This document shows, piece after piece, positions 45,305-54,824 of a stretch of DNA of 64,000 bases (the stretch's first letter is position 1; every line of letters begins with the position of its first letter). Origin of the DNA: Ignavibacteria bacterium (lineage in GTDB: Bacteria; Bacteroidota; Ignavibacteria; Kapaibacteriales; UBA4661); contig JACVZY010000014.1 of the NCBI GenBank assembly GCA_014654705.1, positions 22,921-86,920 of the forward strand, in the 5' to 3' direction. The notes under the pieces are model-generated. The model worked only from the letters and a program-made list of their open reading frames with translations, did no database searches and was not told the origin of the DNA. The position numbers and the translations under genes were made by a program.

Positions 45305-45434
45305 CCGCAATAAACGGTTACGTATTTGACCGTTTGATCAAGGAACTTGCAGACAGACAATGGTGAAAAGCACGAAGGAAAGAAATTGTTTCATTACGGC
45401 ATAACGGATTGTGTCAAAAAACTGTTTATTGCGG
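45305..45434. repeat. 15-bp inverted repeat in a 408-bp intergenic region
   Basis: CCGCAATAAACGGTT (45305-45319) matches the reverse complement of 45420-45434 in 14 of 15 bases, with 100 bases between. It could be the ends of a small non-autonomous element. No flanking target duplication was recognised. The rest of the gap 45068-45475 has no gene I can support. Confidence 0.4.
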
Positions 45435-45475
45435 TAAACAACTACGACTGCATTCACGAAAAGATACACAGGGCG

Positions 45476-46618
45476 TTAGCGAGTGATGCCAACAATCTTA
45501 TCCACCCAGCGCAATGCGTCTGTGTTAAGGAACTGAAATTTTCCTTGAGTATTCACCTCTGCAGTCATCACAATCACCAATTTTTTCTTGGGAGCGATAA
45601 AAACGTATTGTCCTCCATGCCCATCCATAGCAATCAACGAGCGTGATTTGTAGAGCCACCAGAGATAGCCAAACTGCGCCGAATATACATCCACATTACT
45701 TATTTCTGTAGTCATTTCCTGAATCCACGCGCTATTCACAATCGGTACACCATTCCATCGACCACTATCAAGGACGATTTGACCAAATTTTGCAAGCTCG
45801 CGCGGTGTGGTCAAAATTCCGAATCCACCAAACGTTACGCCATCGCGGTACTCTTCCCATTTCAAATGTTGAACCCCAATTTTGGAAAACAACACATCTT
45901 GTGCCCAATCTCGCGTCCGCTTCCCTGTGGCGTGTTGAATCACCGCAGAGATAAGGTGCGGACTACCGTCGGTGTAGTGAAACTTCTCACCGGGCGTTGA
46001 TTCCAGCGGTCGCTCTAAAATAAAATTAACGCTATTATCAGGTAACTGCCGCAGTAATGCTTGCGTCTGTCCCGAAAGACCGTCGTTTTGAAAGTCAATG
46101 CCCGACCTCATCGTCAAAAGATGACGAAGTGTGATTCTACCTTTATCGGGATAGTTTTTTACTTCCGGTAGCAGTTCACCCAGCGAGTCTGAAATCGCCA
46201 GTATCTTGTGCTGAATGGCAATGCCTGTGAGCAAGCCCATTACTTGCTTCGTGCAGCTCCAAACAGCGCGAGGAATGATTGCGTCGTTTGGGTCTTTCGT
46301 GTACGATTCAGCAACCAGTTTTCCATTACGAAAGACGAGCATACTGCGCACTTGCCAAAGCGCATTGTCCGTGTGAAACTGCCGATAGATATCTGCAAGC
46401 GCCACCCCGTCAATGCCTTCATTTTCAGGCGTAGAGAGCTTCCAGCCGTCGTCCATGCGTTGCGGTTGATACGAGACAAACTGCGTTTTAAGCATATCTT
46501 CTTGTATGCACGAACTAAGCATACAGGAACTTATAAGACCGATCATAAATACCAGATGTGTTGTTTTAATATGCAATAACTGCTTTCGAGTCAAAGTATG
46601 AGATATTGTACGCTGCAT
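45476..46618 (-). CDS. Serine hydrolase (beta-lactamase family), lipoprotein
   Basis: The 380-residue protein has a lipoprotein signal (MLSSC, Cys37) and a class C beta-lactamase-like fold. SCTK (Ser121, Lys124) supplies the nucleophile and base. YTD near 213 replaces the usual YxN, and HGG near 344 serves as the third motif. Such proteins are esterases or DD-peptidase-like enzymes of the 6-aminohexanoate-dimer hydrolase type. It has no clear partner and is separated from the PD40 gene by a 408-bp gap. Confidence 0.87.
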   Translation of the reverse strand: MQRTISHTLTRKQLLHIKTTHLVFMIGLISSCMLSSCIQEDMLKTQFVSYQPQRMDDGWKLSTPENEGIDGVALADIYRQFHTDNALWQVRSMLVFRNGKLVAESYTKDPNDAIIPRAVWSCTKQVMGLLTGIAIQHKILAISDSLGELLPEVKNYPDKGRITLRHLLTMRSGIDFQNDGLSGQTQALLRQLPDNSVNFILERPLESTPGEKFHYTDGSPHLISAVIQHATGKRTRDWAQDVLFSKIGVQHLKWEEYRDGVTFGGFGILTTPRELAKFGQIVLDSGRWNGVPIVNSAWIQEMTTEISNVDVYSAQFGYLWWLYKSRSLIAMDGHGGQYVFIAPKKKLVIVMTAEVNTQGKFQFLNTDALRWVDKIVGITR

Positions 46619-46652
46619 TGAAAATGATAGAAATATCTTGAGTAAAAAATGA

Positions 46653-47411
46653 TTAAAAGGTCAAAGTCAAGCCATGACGCAGCGCAATCCACTTTGGAGA
46701 ATAATAATAGGCGTCAATATCGAAGGTGTACGAAAGGCGTATTGGCTCGCTAGCGCCCGAACTATTTGCTTGCCACTGCACTTCCAAACGGGTTCTGGTA
46801 AATTGATTTACGCTTCCAAATCCGATATTTTGGTGCAAATAGCGCAATGCCTCCGCAAAGCCTAAATCAAAAAAGTAGGGATTCCGTACATCAGGCGGAC
46901 GCGAGGTAAACCCCAGCAAAGAGGTCGTTCCCATAACGCGCCAATTACTTTCCAATACCTGAAAACGATATTCCACCGCCAAGCCCGCGCTTAATTGTGA
47001 AAACCAGTAGCTTACTCCGCTCTGCAAGTCGGGATACAATTGATAGGTATAATCGGCTGATAGAGCACTACCAATGAAAAACGATGGTGCAACGCTCCAC
47101 TTATAGAGCCATTCCCCAGGCATAAAGTGTATATTGACGCCCAAAATTCCTCTGCTGAATACCGCACCAGCTCCTACTTGTGATTTCAGCGTGGACACCG
47201 ACCCACTACCTTCCCAAGCCCATTCGTGCGCATACTGAAGCTGCGGTCCCGTAAAGACATGACCACCATTCTGCGATTCTTTGATTTGCAGTAGTTCAAG
47301 GGAGAGTTTATCACGATGGTGCAAACTATCGCTTTGGCTCAATGCTTTCTGCGAAAAATACACCGAAGCAAGGAATATGAAAACAGACAGGATTGATTTT
47401 TTCATGACCAT
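46653..47411 (-). CDS. Putative outer-membrane protein of unknown function
   Basis: This protein of about 252 residues has a signal peptide (ending ALSQ near residue 26). Many amphipathic strands with Trp and Tyr follow (GAVFSRGILGVNIHFMPGEW, WSVAPSFFIGSALSADYTY), and the C-terminus reads LRHGLTLTF. Ending in phenylalanine is typical of outer-membrane barrels. No family was recognised. Two ATG codons, 47411 and 47405, are possible starts. It follows the acyltransferase gene on the same strand. Confidence 0.55.
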   Translation of the reverse strand: MVMKKSILSVFIFLASVYFSQKALSQSDSLHHRDKLSLELLQIKESQNGGHVFTGPQLQYAHEWAWEGSGSVSTLKSQVGAGAVFSRGILGVNIHFMPGEWLYKWSVAPSFFIGSALSADYTYQLYPDLQSGVSYWFSQLSAGLAVEYRFQVLESNWRVMGTTSLLGFTSRPPDVRNPYFFDLGFAEALRYLHQNIGFGSVNQFTRTRLEVQWQANSSGASEPIRLSYTFDIDAYYYSPKWIALRHGLTLTF

Positions 47412-47447
47412 TGTGAAAAGAGTATCGGTAAAGTGCATAATTGACTA

Positions 47448-48668
47448 TCAACCCAGAGCAGAAATTTGCTCAGAAGCGCTGGTAGGCAGTGGGTTCACGA
47501 AATCTTTATCACGAGCCTTGCCAAGCGACTTTAGCCCAAAAAGCGGACGCAAGAACGCCACGCGCCGAATCACTTCCACAAGTGCAAGTGCAATCACGTA
47601 TGTGCCGAATGTAGAAAGTGCAAACTTCACCCAAAGCCCCATTTGAAGCGGCAAAATGAAATATCCCAACACAAGCGTAATCGTTTGATGCAGAATGTAG
47701 AACGGCATAACCATTTCGTTGGCATAGCTCAGGAAACTGTTCGTAAACTGCAAGTAATGACGTGCCATGCCAAGAAAAGCGCATATCCACGCCCAATAAT
47801 TCAGTGCTTTCAAAAAGCGATACGGAATAAGTTGAAGCGGAGTAAAATTATCCTCAGGAAGCCAGTAAAAAATATAGCAAATAACCGTACAAACAAGCCC
47901 TACCGACAGTGCCGTCCAGCGCTGACGCTGGAAGAGATTGCGCACTCGTTCGCTGGAAGCAATCACAAAGCCGCAGGAAAACATGAGAATTGAAACCGCA
48001 TGATTGTACCAGTCCCACGTGAGATTATGCGTTACGGGAAAATATGTTTTTAATTGCTCAAATAGCCCGAAAACAATCGCCGGAAGCAAGAAGAGAAACG
48101 GCTTGGAGAGCCAATCTACGGCACGGTTTATTTTATCTTGTGCAGATTGAGTGCGCAGTTTTGCGAGCAGCCCGATAAAGAGCATCGAATAGACCAAAAT
48201 ATACACAATAAACCAAAGATGATGCCACGAGATATTACCCGCAGTGCTGCCTTCGCTGTACGTGCCTTGTGTGAAAGCATCGCGCAGCCACCATTGCACG
48301 TAGTCAAGGGTGGTGTGCCCCTTCATTGAGCGTTCCACCCAGATTTGCGGCGGGATGATAAATGCCATACCGAAGAGAAGCGGAATACCAAGCCGTTTCC
48401 AGCGCTCACGGCGGAACTCACCGACGGTGCGCTTTCTGAGAGCAAAAAACACCCCGGCACCGGAAATGAGAAACAACAACGACAAACGCCACTGCCCCTG
48501 AAAAATCATAATGTGGTCGAGTAGGCTCGTCGTTTCAACATTCTTGATGTGAAAGCCCCATGTATTGAACATCATTCCCGTATGGAATGGTACAAGAATA
48601 CAAAAGGCGAGAACGCGCAACCAGTCAAGGTCGTAGGAACGTGGTGCAGTAGCAGTTTGGGGAGTCAT
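47448..48668 (-). CDS. Acyltransferase family membrane protein (acyltransferase 3/OpgC-like)
   Basis: The 406-residue protein has about ten membrane helices. Its first helix contains the motif YDLDWLRVLAFCILVPFHTGMMF, whose histidine is the proposed catalytic residue of acyltransferase 3 proteins. RKRTVGEFRRERWKRLGIPLLFG follows, which is also typical. Family members transfer acetyl or succinyl groups to sugars on the cell surface or to periplasmic glucans. Its substrate is unknown. No glycan gene is next to it; the small barrel-like gene follows. Confidence 0.85.
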   Translation of the reverse strand: MTPQTATAPRSYDLDWLRVLAFCILVPFHTGMMFNTWGFHIKNVETTSLLDHIMIFQGQWRLSLLFLISGAGVFFALRKRTVGEFRRERWKRLGIPLLFGMAFIIPPQIWVERSMKGHTTLDYVQWWLRDAFTQGTYSEGSTAGNISWHHLWFIVYILVYSMLFIGLLAKLRTQSAQDKINRAVDWLSKPFLFLLPAIVFGLFEQLKTYFPVTHNLTWDWYNHAVSILMFSCGFVIASSERVRNLFQRQRWTALSVGLVCTVICYIFYWLPEDNFTPLQLIPYRFLKALNYWAWICAFLGMARHYLQFTNSFLSYANEMVMPFYILHQTITLVLGYFILPLQMGLWVKFALSTFGTYVIALALVEVIRRVAFLRPLFGLKSLGKARDKDFVNPLPTSASEQISALG

Positions 48669-48763
48669 TGCTTTTGCTCAAAAAGTGAAACGATTGAGTT
48701 GATTATCTACCCCAAATCTACGTCAGGAGATAGTAAATAATCGGAGCAAAGCGAGTGAATTGT

Positions 48764-48792
48764 CGAAAATGAAGAGTGAGTTGTCATTTTCG
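48764..48792. terminator. Weak hairpin downstream of sbcC
   Basis: CGAAAATGA (48764-48772) pairs with TCATTTTCG (48784-48792) around an 11-base loop. It lies 42 bases past the sbcC stop but has no T run, so it may end transcription only weakly. Confidence 0.35.
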
Positions 48793-48833
48793 GTCTGCAA
48801 TGTTCGCCTTCTACTACTATTGCAATTCTATTT

Positions 48834-51800
48834 CTATGTTCTTCCCACTACGCGTACATCACTCACGCCATCGCCGCGCTTTCGCACCTGAATTTGCGTC
48901 GTGATGCGCTCTTTGAGCATTTCCACGTGCGAGATTATCCCGATAGTTTTGCCGCGCATCCTGAGGTTTTCGAGTGCTGTCATTACTTCTTCCAACGTCT
49001 GAGAGTCAAGCGTTCCGAAGCCTTCGTCCACGAAGAGTGAATCTATGCGGGTTTTGTGGCTTGCTAAATCGGATAGCCCTAATGCCAACGCTAAACTCAC
49101 TAAAAACGTTTCGCCTCCTGATAAACTTTCAATTGGACGTACTGCGCCTGCTTGCTCATTGTCAATAATGGCAAGTTGCAAATCTTCTTCCGGCACTTTC
49201 AAAAGCTCGAAACGCTCGTTTAGCCGCGTAAGCTGTACATTGGCAAGTCGCACCAAACGCGAGAGCGTCAGTCCCTGCGCAAATTCACGGAACTTGTCCC
49301 CCTTTGCCGAACCAATAAGTTCGTTCAATGCCTGCCAGCGAGATGTTTCCTTACGCTGCAATTCGATTTTTTCTGCAACATCACTCGAAGAGCGGCGTTG
49401 TTCTTCGTCGTGGTCGAGCTGCTGCTTCAATGCGCCACGCTCTTCGGTCATTTGGGCAATACTTCTCTGCAATGCTCCAAAGCGCGATTCCGCATCGTGC
49501 TGTGAGATTTCCCCCAAAAGATTTTTTGAGATTTCCACATCATAATTTTTGACAATTTCAGTGAGCGCGGTTTGTGCGGTAAGAAGTGCATCGTGAGCAG
49601 CTTTAATGCGATGTTCCAGCTGTGTAGCTTCATCGGCAAGCAGTAAAGCGCTGCGGAGATTGTTTTCATCATCAAAGTTTAATAACAAACTTTCTTTCTG
49701 AATTGCTTCCGAAGCCCTTACAATCTCGCGTTGCACGGTTTCTTGACGGCTCGACAACTCCTGCACTTTCGTTTGCAATGCTGTGAGCGTGGTGGCAGCC
49801 TGTTCGCGGGATTGTTCTGCCGCCACAACTGCCTTCTCGGCAGCATCAATCTTAGCTTTCAGGCGATGGCGTTCTGCATTCGGTTCTTTGGTTCCAAATT
49901 TTTCGTTGCGCTCTGCTTTTTGGGCGTTCTGTATTTGCTCTTTGCGAGCAATTTCCTCTTGAATGCCCGTCAATACTTGTATTTGCTTTTGAAGCATTTC
50001 CTCAACTTGAAGCACGGTCACAGCGTGCTGTTCGGCAGCGTGGCGCGATTGCTGCTCATCGTCGAGATTCTTTTGGTACTCTTTGGCGCGTTCCTTCAAT
50101 TTCTGAATCTGTGTTTGTGCGGCGTTGACAGTTTTGGGCAATTCTTCACCAAACTCAGCGAGATGCTTCTCGTACTCGGCTTTTGAACGCTCAACCTCCT
50201 GCGCACAAGCATTTACGCGCTCTTCTATCGTTGGCAGCGTATCCGCCAGCGTTGTACGATGCTGCTCCGCTAGTGCAAGCGCTTGTGCAGCTTTGGCAAG
50301 ATTGTCATTCACCACTTCAGAATTGGTACGATGTTCGTGCAATGCCGATTGCACTTTTTCAATAACATCTTTTGTACGGTGCAATTCTTGAAACTCTGCT
50401 CGCTTGAGTGTGTATGTGTGCTTCAAGTCATCGGTATTCTGAAGTGAAGCACTGATGAGGTGCTGAGAAGTATTTGCGGCAAACTCCTCTTCCAACTGCG
50501 TAATTTCTTTGTTCAATTCCTGCAATGCCTCATTGGAAGCTGCTAGGAGACTTGTAGTGCTTGAGAGTTTACTTTGCAGCTCATTAAATGCTTTTGTTGC
50601 AGCCTTCACTTCAGACTCGCATCTTTTCAAGGCTTTTTCCAGTGCCGAAGGCTCTGCCTCTGGATTGTGTTCGGCAAATGGATGATGTTGCGAACCGCAG
50701 AGCGGACAGGCTTCTCCGGCAACCAATCTCGCTCTGTCTTCTTCGTACTTCGCAATGTACCGTGCCTGCTCAAGCGCAATCTGCGCCAAAGACCTCTTTT
50801 CCTCAAGATTTGTAAGGTTTTTGTTTGTATCTTCTTCCTGCGTTTGCAGTGTTTTTATTTCATCTTGCTGTGCCGCAATTTTCTCCGCTAAACCGAGTTG
50901 CTGCTCGGTTTTCTTGGCAACGCCTTCTGCAATGCGCAGCAATTCTTTTAATGCCTCTCCCTCGTTGCGGCATTGTTCCAAGAGTTGCGAAATTTGCTGT
51001 AAGGATTTCCCCTGCAATGCCGATTCTATTTCGTGTTCAAGTTCTTTCGTTTTTTCTTGCTGCTGCTGCTGTTGCTTGAGTGCTTCCTCGTGAACCTTTA
51101 CGCGCTCGTGAATTATATTCGCATTCAATGTTTGCTGGTTTTTATGCTCTTCCACCGCCGCACGAGCCATTTTATGCTCGTTCTGAGCCTTGACGATGTT
51201 TTCATACTCCACTTCCAAACGCGAGACGCTGTTTGAAAGAGCTTTATCCTTTGCATTCTCTTGAAGCCACAGCGCTAGTTTTTGTGAACCTTCGCGGGCT
51301 TTATTCGCTAAGGTGTTGCGCTCATCGGCTTTCTTGCGTAATTGTTCTACCTCATTTTCCGCAGCTTGCACTTTTACGCGCTCTTCGGCAATGTGTTTCT
51401 CCGCCGCTTGCAATCGGCTGTCCAGAGCTACAACCGCATCAAACAAAGGCTCGGCTTCAACAAGTTCTTGCTTTGCTGTTTGTGCCAATTCTTGCTGTTC
51501 AGAAACAAGATGTTGTAGGGTTTGCAAGGCTTCTTGAGCTTCAGGCAATGCAATTTCTTCGATGCTTTTTCTTTGCTCTTGGATGGCTTGAAGTTCACTG
51601 CGTTGCCCGTCAAGCACTGCCAGCGAGGCTTGTAAAGGTACTGCTTTGCGGTGACGTTCCAAACGCTGCTCGTCACCAATCAGGGCTGCTTTTTCCGTTT
51701 CTTTTGTGCGGAATTGCCCTTCAGCTTCCTGTTTTTTTTGGAAAAGCTCGGCGCAAAGTTTTACCCAGTCCAAGGCAGTGCGAAGCCTCTCCATTTCTTG

Positions 51801-52523
51801 AGTCTCAGCGTTTATCACATCAGAACGTTCTTGAATACGAGCTTGCATCTGCAAGCACTCGTCTTCTGAGAGGATGCGTATATCGCCCAATTTCTCCGTA
51901 AGCCGCTTCAAAAGCTCTTCCTGTGCCTTTGCTTCTTGGTATGCCCGTGCAGAAATTATTGAATATTCTTCAGTCCCTGTCATTTTTTCCAACAGTGCAG
52001 CGCGTTCTTTATCTTCACCCTTCAAAAAATCGGCAAATTTTCCTTGAGCAAGCATTACCGAGCGTAAAAACTGTTCGCAAGAAAGACCACACAATTCCGC
52101 CACTTTCGGAGGAACTTCCGATTTTTTTTGTGTAAGAAGCATTCCTTCACCAAATGCTTGACGAAGTTCCGACAACTCCATTTTTTCCTCTTGTAATTCA
52201 CCATCAGCTTTTTTATAGGCGCGTTGCTGCGACCATTTGGCGCGATAGCGTTTACCTGACACTTCAAACTCTACTTCCGCAAAACATTCTACTGCATGCC
52301 GAGATAACATCTCTTCAGGGCTATTTTTTTTTCCAATGCCGTAGCGAACTGTTTTGCCGTAAAGCGCGACGGTGATTGCGTCCAGAATAGTCGTTTTTCC
52401 CGCGCCAGTCTCGCCCGTGATAAGAAACAAGCCACTTTCAGCAAGCGGCGTATCATCGAAATTGATGAACTGCTCATCACGCAGGGAATTGAGATTAGCA
52501 AAGCGAACGGAACAAATTTTCAT
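48834..52523 (-). CDS. sbcC: Exonuclease subunit SbcC (Rad50-like ATPase)
   Basis: The 1229-residue protein is an SMC-like ATPase with Walker A GETGAGKTTILDAI near 36-49. Long coiled coils flank a zinc-hook motif ACPLCG near 605. The C-terminal signature is SLSGGETFLVSLALALGLS, with Walker B DSLFVDEGFGTLD. With SbcD it forms the nuclease that opens DNA hairpins and resects broken ends. A run of glutamines (near 485) lies in the first coiled coil. It starts with a four-base ATGA overlap with sbcD, so the two are translated together. Confidence 0.96.
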   Translation of the reverse strand: MKICSVRFANLNSLRDEQFINFDDTPLAESGLFLITGETGAGKTTILDAITVALYGKTVRYGIGKKNSPEEMLSRHAVECFAEVEFEVSGKRYRAKWSQQRAYKKADGELQEEKMELSELRQAFGEGMLLTQKKSEVPPKVAELCGLSCEQFLRSVMLAQGKFADFLKGEDKERAALLEKMTGTEEYSIISARAYQEAKAQEELLKRLTEKLGDIRILSEDECLQMQARIQERSDVINAETQEMERLRTALDWVKLCAELFQKKQEAEGQFRTKETEKAALIGDEQRLERHRKAVPLQASLAVLDGQRSELQAIQEQRKSIEEIALPEAQEALQTLQHLVSEQQELAQTAKQELVEAEPLFDAVVALDSRLQAAEKHIAEERVKVQAAENEVEQLRKKADERNTLANKAREGSQKLALWLQENAKDKALSNSVSRLEVEYENIVKAQNEHKMARAAVEEHKNQQTLNANIIHERVKVHEEALKQQQQQQEKTKELEHEIESALQGKSLQQISQLLEQCRNEGEALKELLRIAEGVAKKTEQQLGLAEKIAAQQDEIKTLQTQEEDTNKNLTNLEEKRSLAQIALEQARYIAKYEEDRARLVAGEACPLCGSQHHPFAEHNPEAEPSALEKALKRCESEVKAATKAFNELQSKLSSTTSLLAASNEALQELNKEITQLEEEFAANTSQHLISASLQNTDDLKHTYTLKRAEFQELHRTKDVIEKVQSALHEHRTNSEVVNDNLAKAAQALALAEQHRTTLADTLPTIEERVNACAQEVERSKAEYEKHLAEFGEELPKTVNAAQTQIQKLKERAKEYQKNLDDEQQSRHAAEQHAVTVLQVEEMLQKQIQVLTGIQEEIARKEQIQNAQKAERNEKFGTKEPNAERHRLKAKIDAAEKAVVAAEQSREQAATTLTALQTKVQELSSRQETVQREIVRASEAIQKESLLLNFDDENNLRSALLLADEATQLEHRIKAAHDALLTAQTALTEIVKNYDVEISKNLLGEISQHDAESRFGALQRSIAQMTEERGALKQQLDHDEEQRRSSSDVAEKIELQRKETSRWQALNELIGSAKGDKFREFAQGLTLSRLVRLANVQLTRLNERFELLKVPEEDLQLAIIDNEQAGAVRPIESLSGGETFLVSLALALGLSDLASHKTRIDSLFVDEGFGTLDSQTLEEVMTALENLRMRGKTIGIISHVEMLKERITTQIQVRKRGDGVSDVRVVGRT

Positions 52524-53767
52524 GCGGTTTCCCCCCGTTCATTCAAAAGAGACAGTAATTCTCGGTATGTTTGCTTTAGTTCCAGTATTTGAGCGGCTTC
52601 CTTACCTTCTCGCTTCAAAAGTTCCTCGAACACAAATTCGCGGGTGAGTTCTTCCAAACGCGTGTCGTCATTGCCCGCAAAGACAGGCACAGTACGCTTT
52701 CGCTCTTGCACCACACGCACAATAAGCATTTGTGAACCATATAGCTTTGTTGCCAATGAGCGAAAATGCTCATCGGCGTTCACACCACTAAACAAACCTT
52801 CACTGTTCGGCACAATGCGGAGTTCGACAAACGTTGGAAGCGTATATTTGCTTGCGTCATAAGATTTCAATGCTGCTTCAACTTCTTCCCACGTTCCCGA
52901 AAAGCGCACCAAACGCCGAAATGTGGGAAGCGGCACAACTTCTATACTAGCGGGTTGGGAGGGCAAACACTCGACGATTACTACTTGCTTTGCATCATCG
53001 CGTTCGCTAAAGTCCAGTGCGACTGGCGAACCCGAATACCGCACCCGTTCTTGCTTGCCGACTGTCTGAGGACGATGCAAATGACCCAGCGCAACATAAA
53101 CGAGAGCTTCGGGAAAAGCATCTGCACCGATTTGCCCCAAATTCCCAACGTGAATTTGCTCTTTATTGTCCAAGTCGCCCGTGATGCCGCCTTGTGCGAA
53201 CAAATGCCCCGTTGCGATAATAGGTAAGCCTTCGGTATTCATCGTTTGTGCGGCTGCAACGACTTTTTCGTAATGCCCACGAATTCCCGCTATAAGACGC
53301 TGCGAGCGTTCAGAATCGCTTTCACCCGGCAAGGAATAGCGCAAATCTTTATCCCGCAAAAACGGCACGGCGCAGCAGTACCCAATCGTTGTACCTGATG
53401 TGTTTTTAACTGCAATAACTTCATCGGCAATGTTTTCCGTTGCCCCGCCCACAACGTGAATGTTCATTGCCTCCAAAAGGTCACGCGGTGCGTTCAGCGC
53501 GGCGGGCGAATCGTGGTTGCCGCCCGTTATGATAATTGTGCCGCAGCCCGCTTGTACGGCGCGTGTGAGAAAGGAATAGTATTGCTTCAAAGCAGACTGC
53601 GGAGGCGTTCCCGTATCAAAAACATCTCCGGCGTGAACAAGAGCATCTATACGGTGTTCGCGTATCAGGTTCAAAATTGCATCCAAGGCAGCATCGTGTT
53701 CGGCGGCGAGGTCTTGCCCGTGCAAGCGTCTGCCCAAGTGCCAGTCGGCGGTGTGGAGGAATTTCAT
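52520..53767 (-). CDS. sbcD: Exonuclease subunit SbcD (Mre11-like nuclease)
   Basis: The 415-residue protein has the metallophosphoesterase motifs of Mre11: HTADWHLG (5-12), VHAGDVFDTG (44-53), TGGNHDSPAALNAPR (81-95) and GHLFAQGG. These bind two manganese ions and cut DNA ends. A C-terminal capping domain follows. It overlaps sbcC by four bases. A 33-base stretch at its 5' end (53738-53770) is repeated in altered form at 54581-54615, on the far side of the toxin-antitoxin pair. Confidence 0.96.
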   Translation of the reverse strand: MKFLHTADWHLGRRLHGQDLAAEHDAALDAILNLIREHRIDALVHAGDVFDTGTPPQSALKQYYSFLTRAVQAGCGTIIITGGNHDSPAALNAPRDLLEAMNIHVVGGATENIADEVIAVKNTSGTTIGYCCAVPFLRDKDLRYSLPGESDSERSQRLIAGIRGHYEKVVAAAQTMNTEGLPIIATGHLFAQGGITGDLDNKEQIHVGNLGQIGADAFPEALVYVALGHLHRPQTVGKQERVRYSGSPVALDFSERDDAKQVVIVECLPSQPASIEVVPLPTFRRLVRFSGTWEEVEAALKSYDASKYTLPTFVELRIVPNSEGLFSGVNADEHFRSLATKLYGSQMLIVRVVQERKRTVPVFAGNDDTRLEELTREFVFEELLKREGKEAAQILELKQTYRELLSLLNERGETA

Positions 53768-53801
53768 GGAGAAGTAAGGAAGTTCTTGTTTGGAGATTTC
53801 A

Positions 53802-54257
53802 TTATGGTATAGAGAGCAGAGCGGGATTGATGACAGTCAAACCCGCTTCCGAGGCTGCACGAAGTAATTCCCCGTCCGACGCTACGACAATAATCGCATC
53901 AGAAGGTGAGCAATAATGAACCAGAGAAAGTGCTGATGCCAAATGCACCGCGTCTGCACCCCGCAGATAGTAATTTTCTACGATGGCAAATGATTGGTCA
54001 ATAATTGGGCTATGAATTTCAATTTGCAAAAAACGTTGCCAATCAGTCTGAACAATGGTGATGAGGGACTCAAGCACTGATCGTTCCATTAGACCACCGC
54101 GAACACGCCGTCCCAACGCTGCACAAACTTCTACCACGCCCAAAACAGAACACGCAATGTAGGCATTAGATCGAAGCAACTGTTCCACCCATTCCGTGCC
54201 TTGTTCTTGCTGATAGCGTTTTACCCAGGCACTTGCATCAAGATAGTACAGCGTCAT
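53802..54257 (-). CDS. PIN-domain toxin (VapC family)
   Basis: The 151-residue protein has the four acidic residues of a PIN nuclease: Asp7 in YLDASAWVKRY, Glu43 in VVEVCAAL, Asp102 in GADAVHLASAL and Asp128 in VASDGELLRAA. It ends in the usual GLTVINP. VapC toxins cut tRNA or rRNA when their antitoxin is lost. It overlaps the upstream antitoxin gene by four bases (ATGA). It lies directly upstream of sbcD, in what looks like an inserted segment. Confidence 0.88.
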   Translation of the reverse strand: MTLYYLDASAWVKRYQQEQGTEWVEQLLRSNAYIACSVLGVVEVCAALGRRVRGGLMERSVLESLITIVQTDWQRFLQIEIHSPIIDQSFAIVENYYLRGADAVHLASALSLVHYCSPSDAIIVVASDGELLRAASEAGLTVINPALLSIP

Positions 54258-54493
54258 CGTCTATTGCTCTCCAGCATTTCCGATAACGACGGTGAGGAAG
54301 GTGCTAATGGTTCAAAAGTCTGTATGCTCTGTGGCGAACGAGTTGGGAACTTGACAAAACCGCTTCCGGCGAGGCGTTCAAGAAGTGAATTGCTTGGAAT
54401 TGGTTCTAATTCTTCAACATAATGCAGCACCTGAACTAATGTCATATCGTTCATCGCGGATAATTTTTCGTTGAGTGCTTCTCGTATGCTCAT
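54254..54493 (-). CDS. VapB-like antitoxin
   Basis: This 79-residue protein is encoded just before the PIN toxin, with a four-base overlap, the standard antitoxin-toxin order. The first half (MSIREALNEKLSAMNDMTLVQVLHYVEELE) is helical. The second half is extended and proline- and serine-rich, as in antitoxin tails that wrap the toxin. Its DNA-binding fold is not evident from sequence, so the family is uncertain although the role is likely. Confidence 0.7.
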   Translation of the reverse strand: MSIREALNEKLSAMNDMTLVQVLHYVEELEPIPSNSLLERLAGSGFVKFPTRSPQSIQTFEPLAPSSPSLSEMLESNRR

Positions 54494-54580
54494 GGCTGTT
54501 TTTTGGTTGTGAAAAATGATACAAACCGCTTATCTACTAAAATAGTGCTGACGAACTTCAAAGCAAAACTTAATTCCATG

Positions 54581-54615
54581 GTGCCAGTCGGGACGGTGTG
54601 GAAGAATTTCATGGA
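54581..54615 (-). repeat. Degraded second copy of the sbcD 5' end
   Basis: This stretch matches 53738-53770, covering the sbcD start codon and first eight codons, with a two-base insertion and one substitution. Read on the minus strand it begins MKFFHT and then leaves frame. It marks a duplication across the toxin-antitoxin segment. Confidence 0.8.
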
Positions 54616-54674
54616 AAGAAATATAGTTTTTTGAAACCGAAATCGGTGAAGGGGTTGATGTCGCGGGCTTTCAT
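54609..54674 (-). pseudogene. Truncated Rpn/PD-(D/E)XK nuclease-family gene start
   Basis: A minus-strand ATG at 54674 opens a 21-codon frame whose product contains INPFTDFGFKK. This is the hallmark N-terminus of Rpn-family recombination-promoting nucleases, also annotated as PD-(D/E)XK nuclease family transposases. The frame stops at the junction with the sbcD-like copy, so the remaining 250-300 codons are missing. It lies in the 331-bp gap upstream of the antitoxin gene. Confidence 0.75.
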
Positions 54675-54824
54675 GGTGTCGTTGCGTCTGAATTAGGTGG
54701 GTAATGATATTGGTACAAAAATATTTGTGTTATATACGATTTTTGGGGTATTTTCAGGAGAAGAGTATATGCAAGTTTGATGTAAAACGATAATTTTAGT
54801 GGCACTGTATTTATTTTGATATAT

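Noticed and set aside
51058-51080. CTG/CTT triplet run in sbcC as a microsatellite of interest
   Set aside because: It is short and encodes a glutamine run in a coiled coil, where such runs are common.
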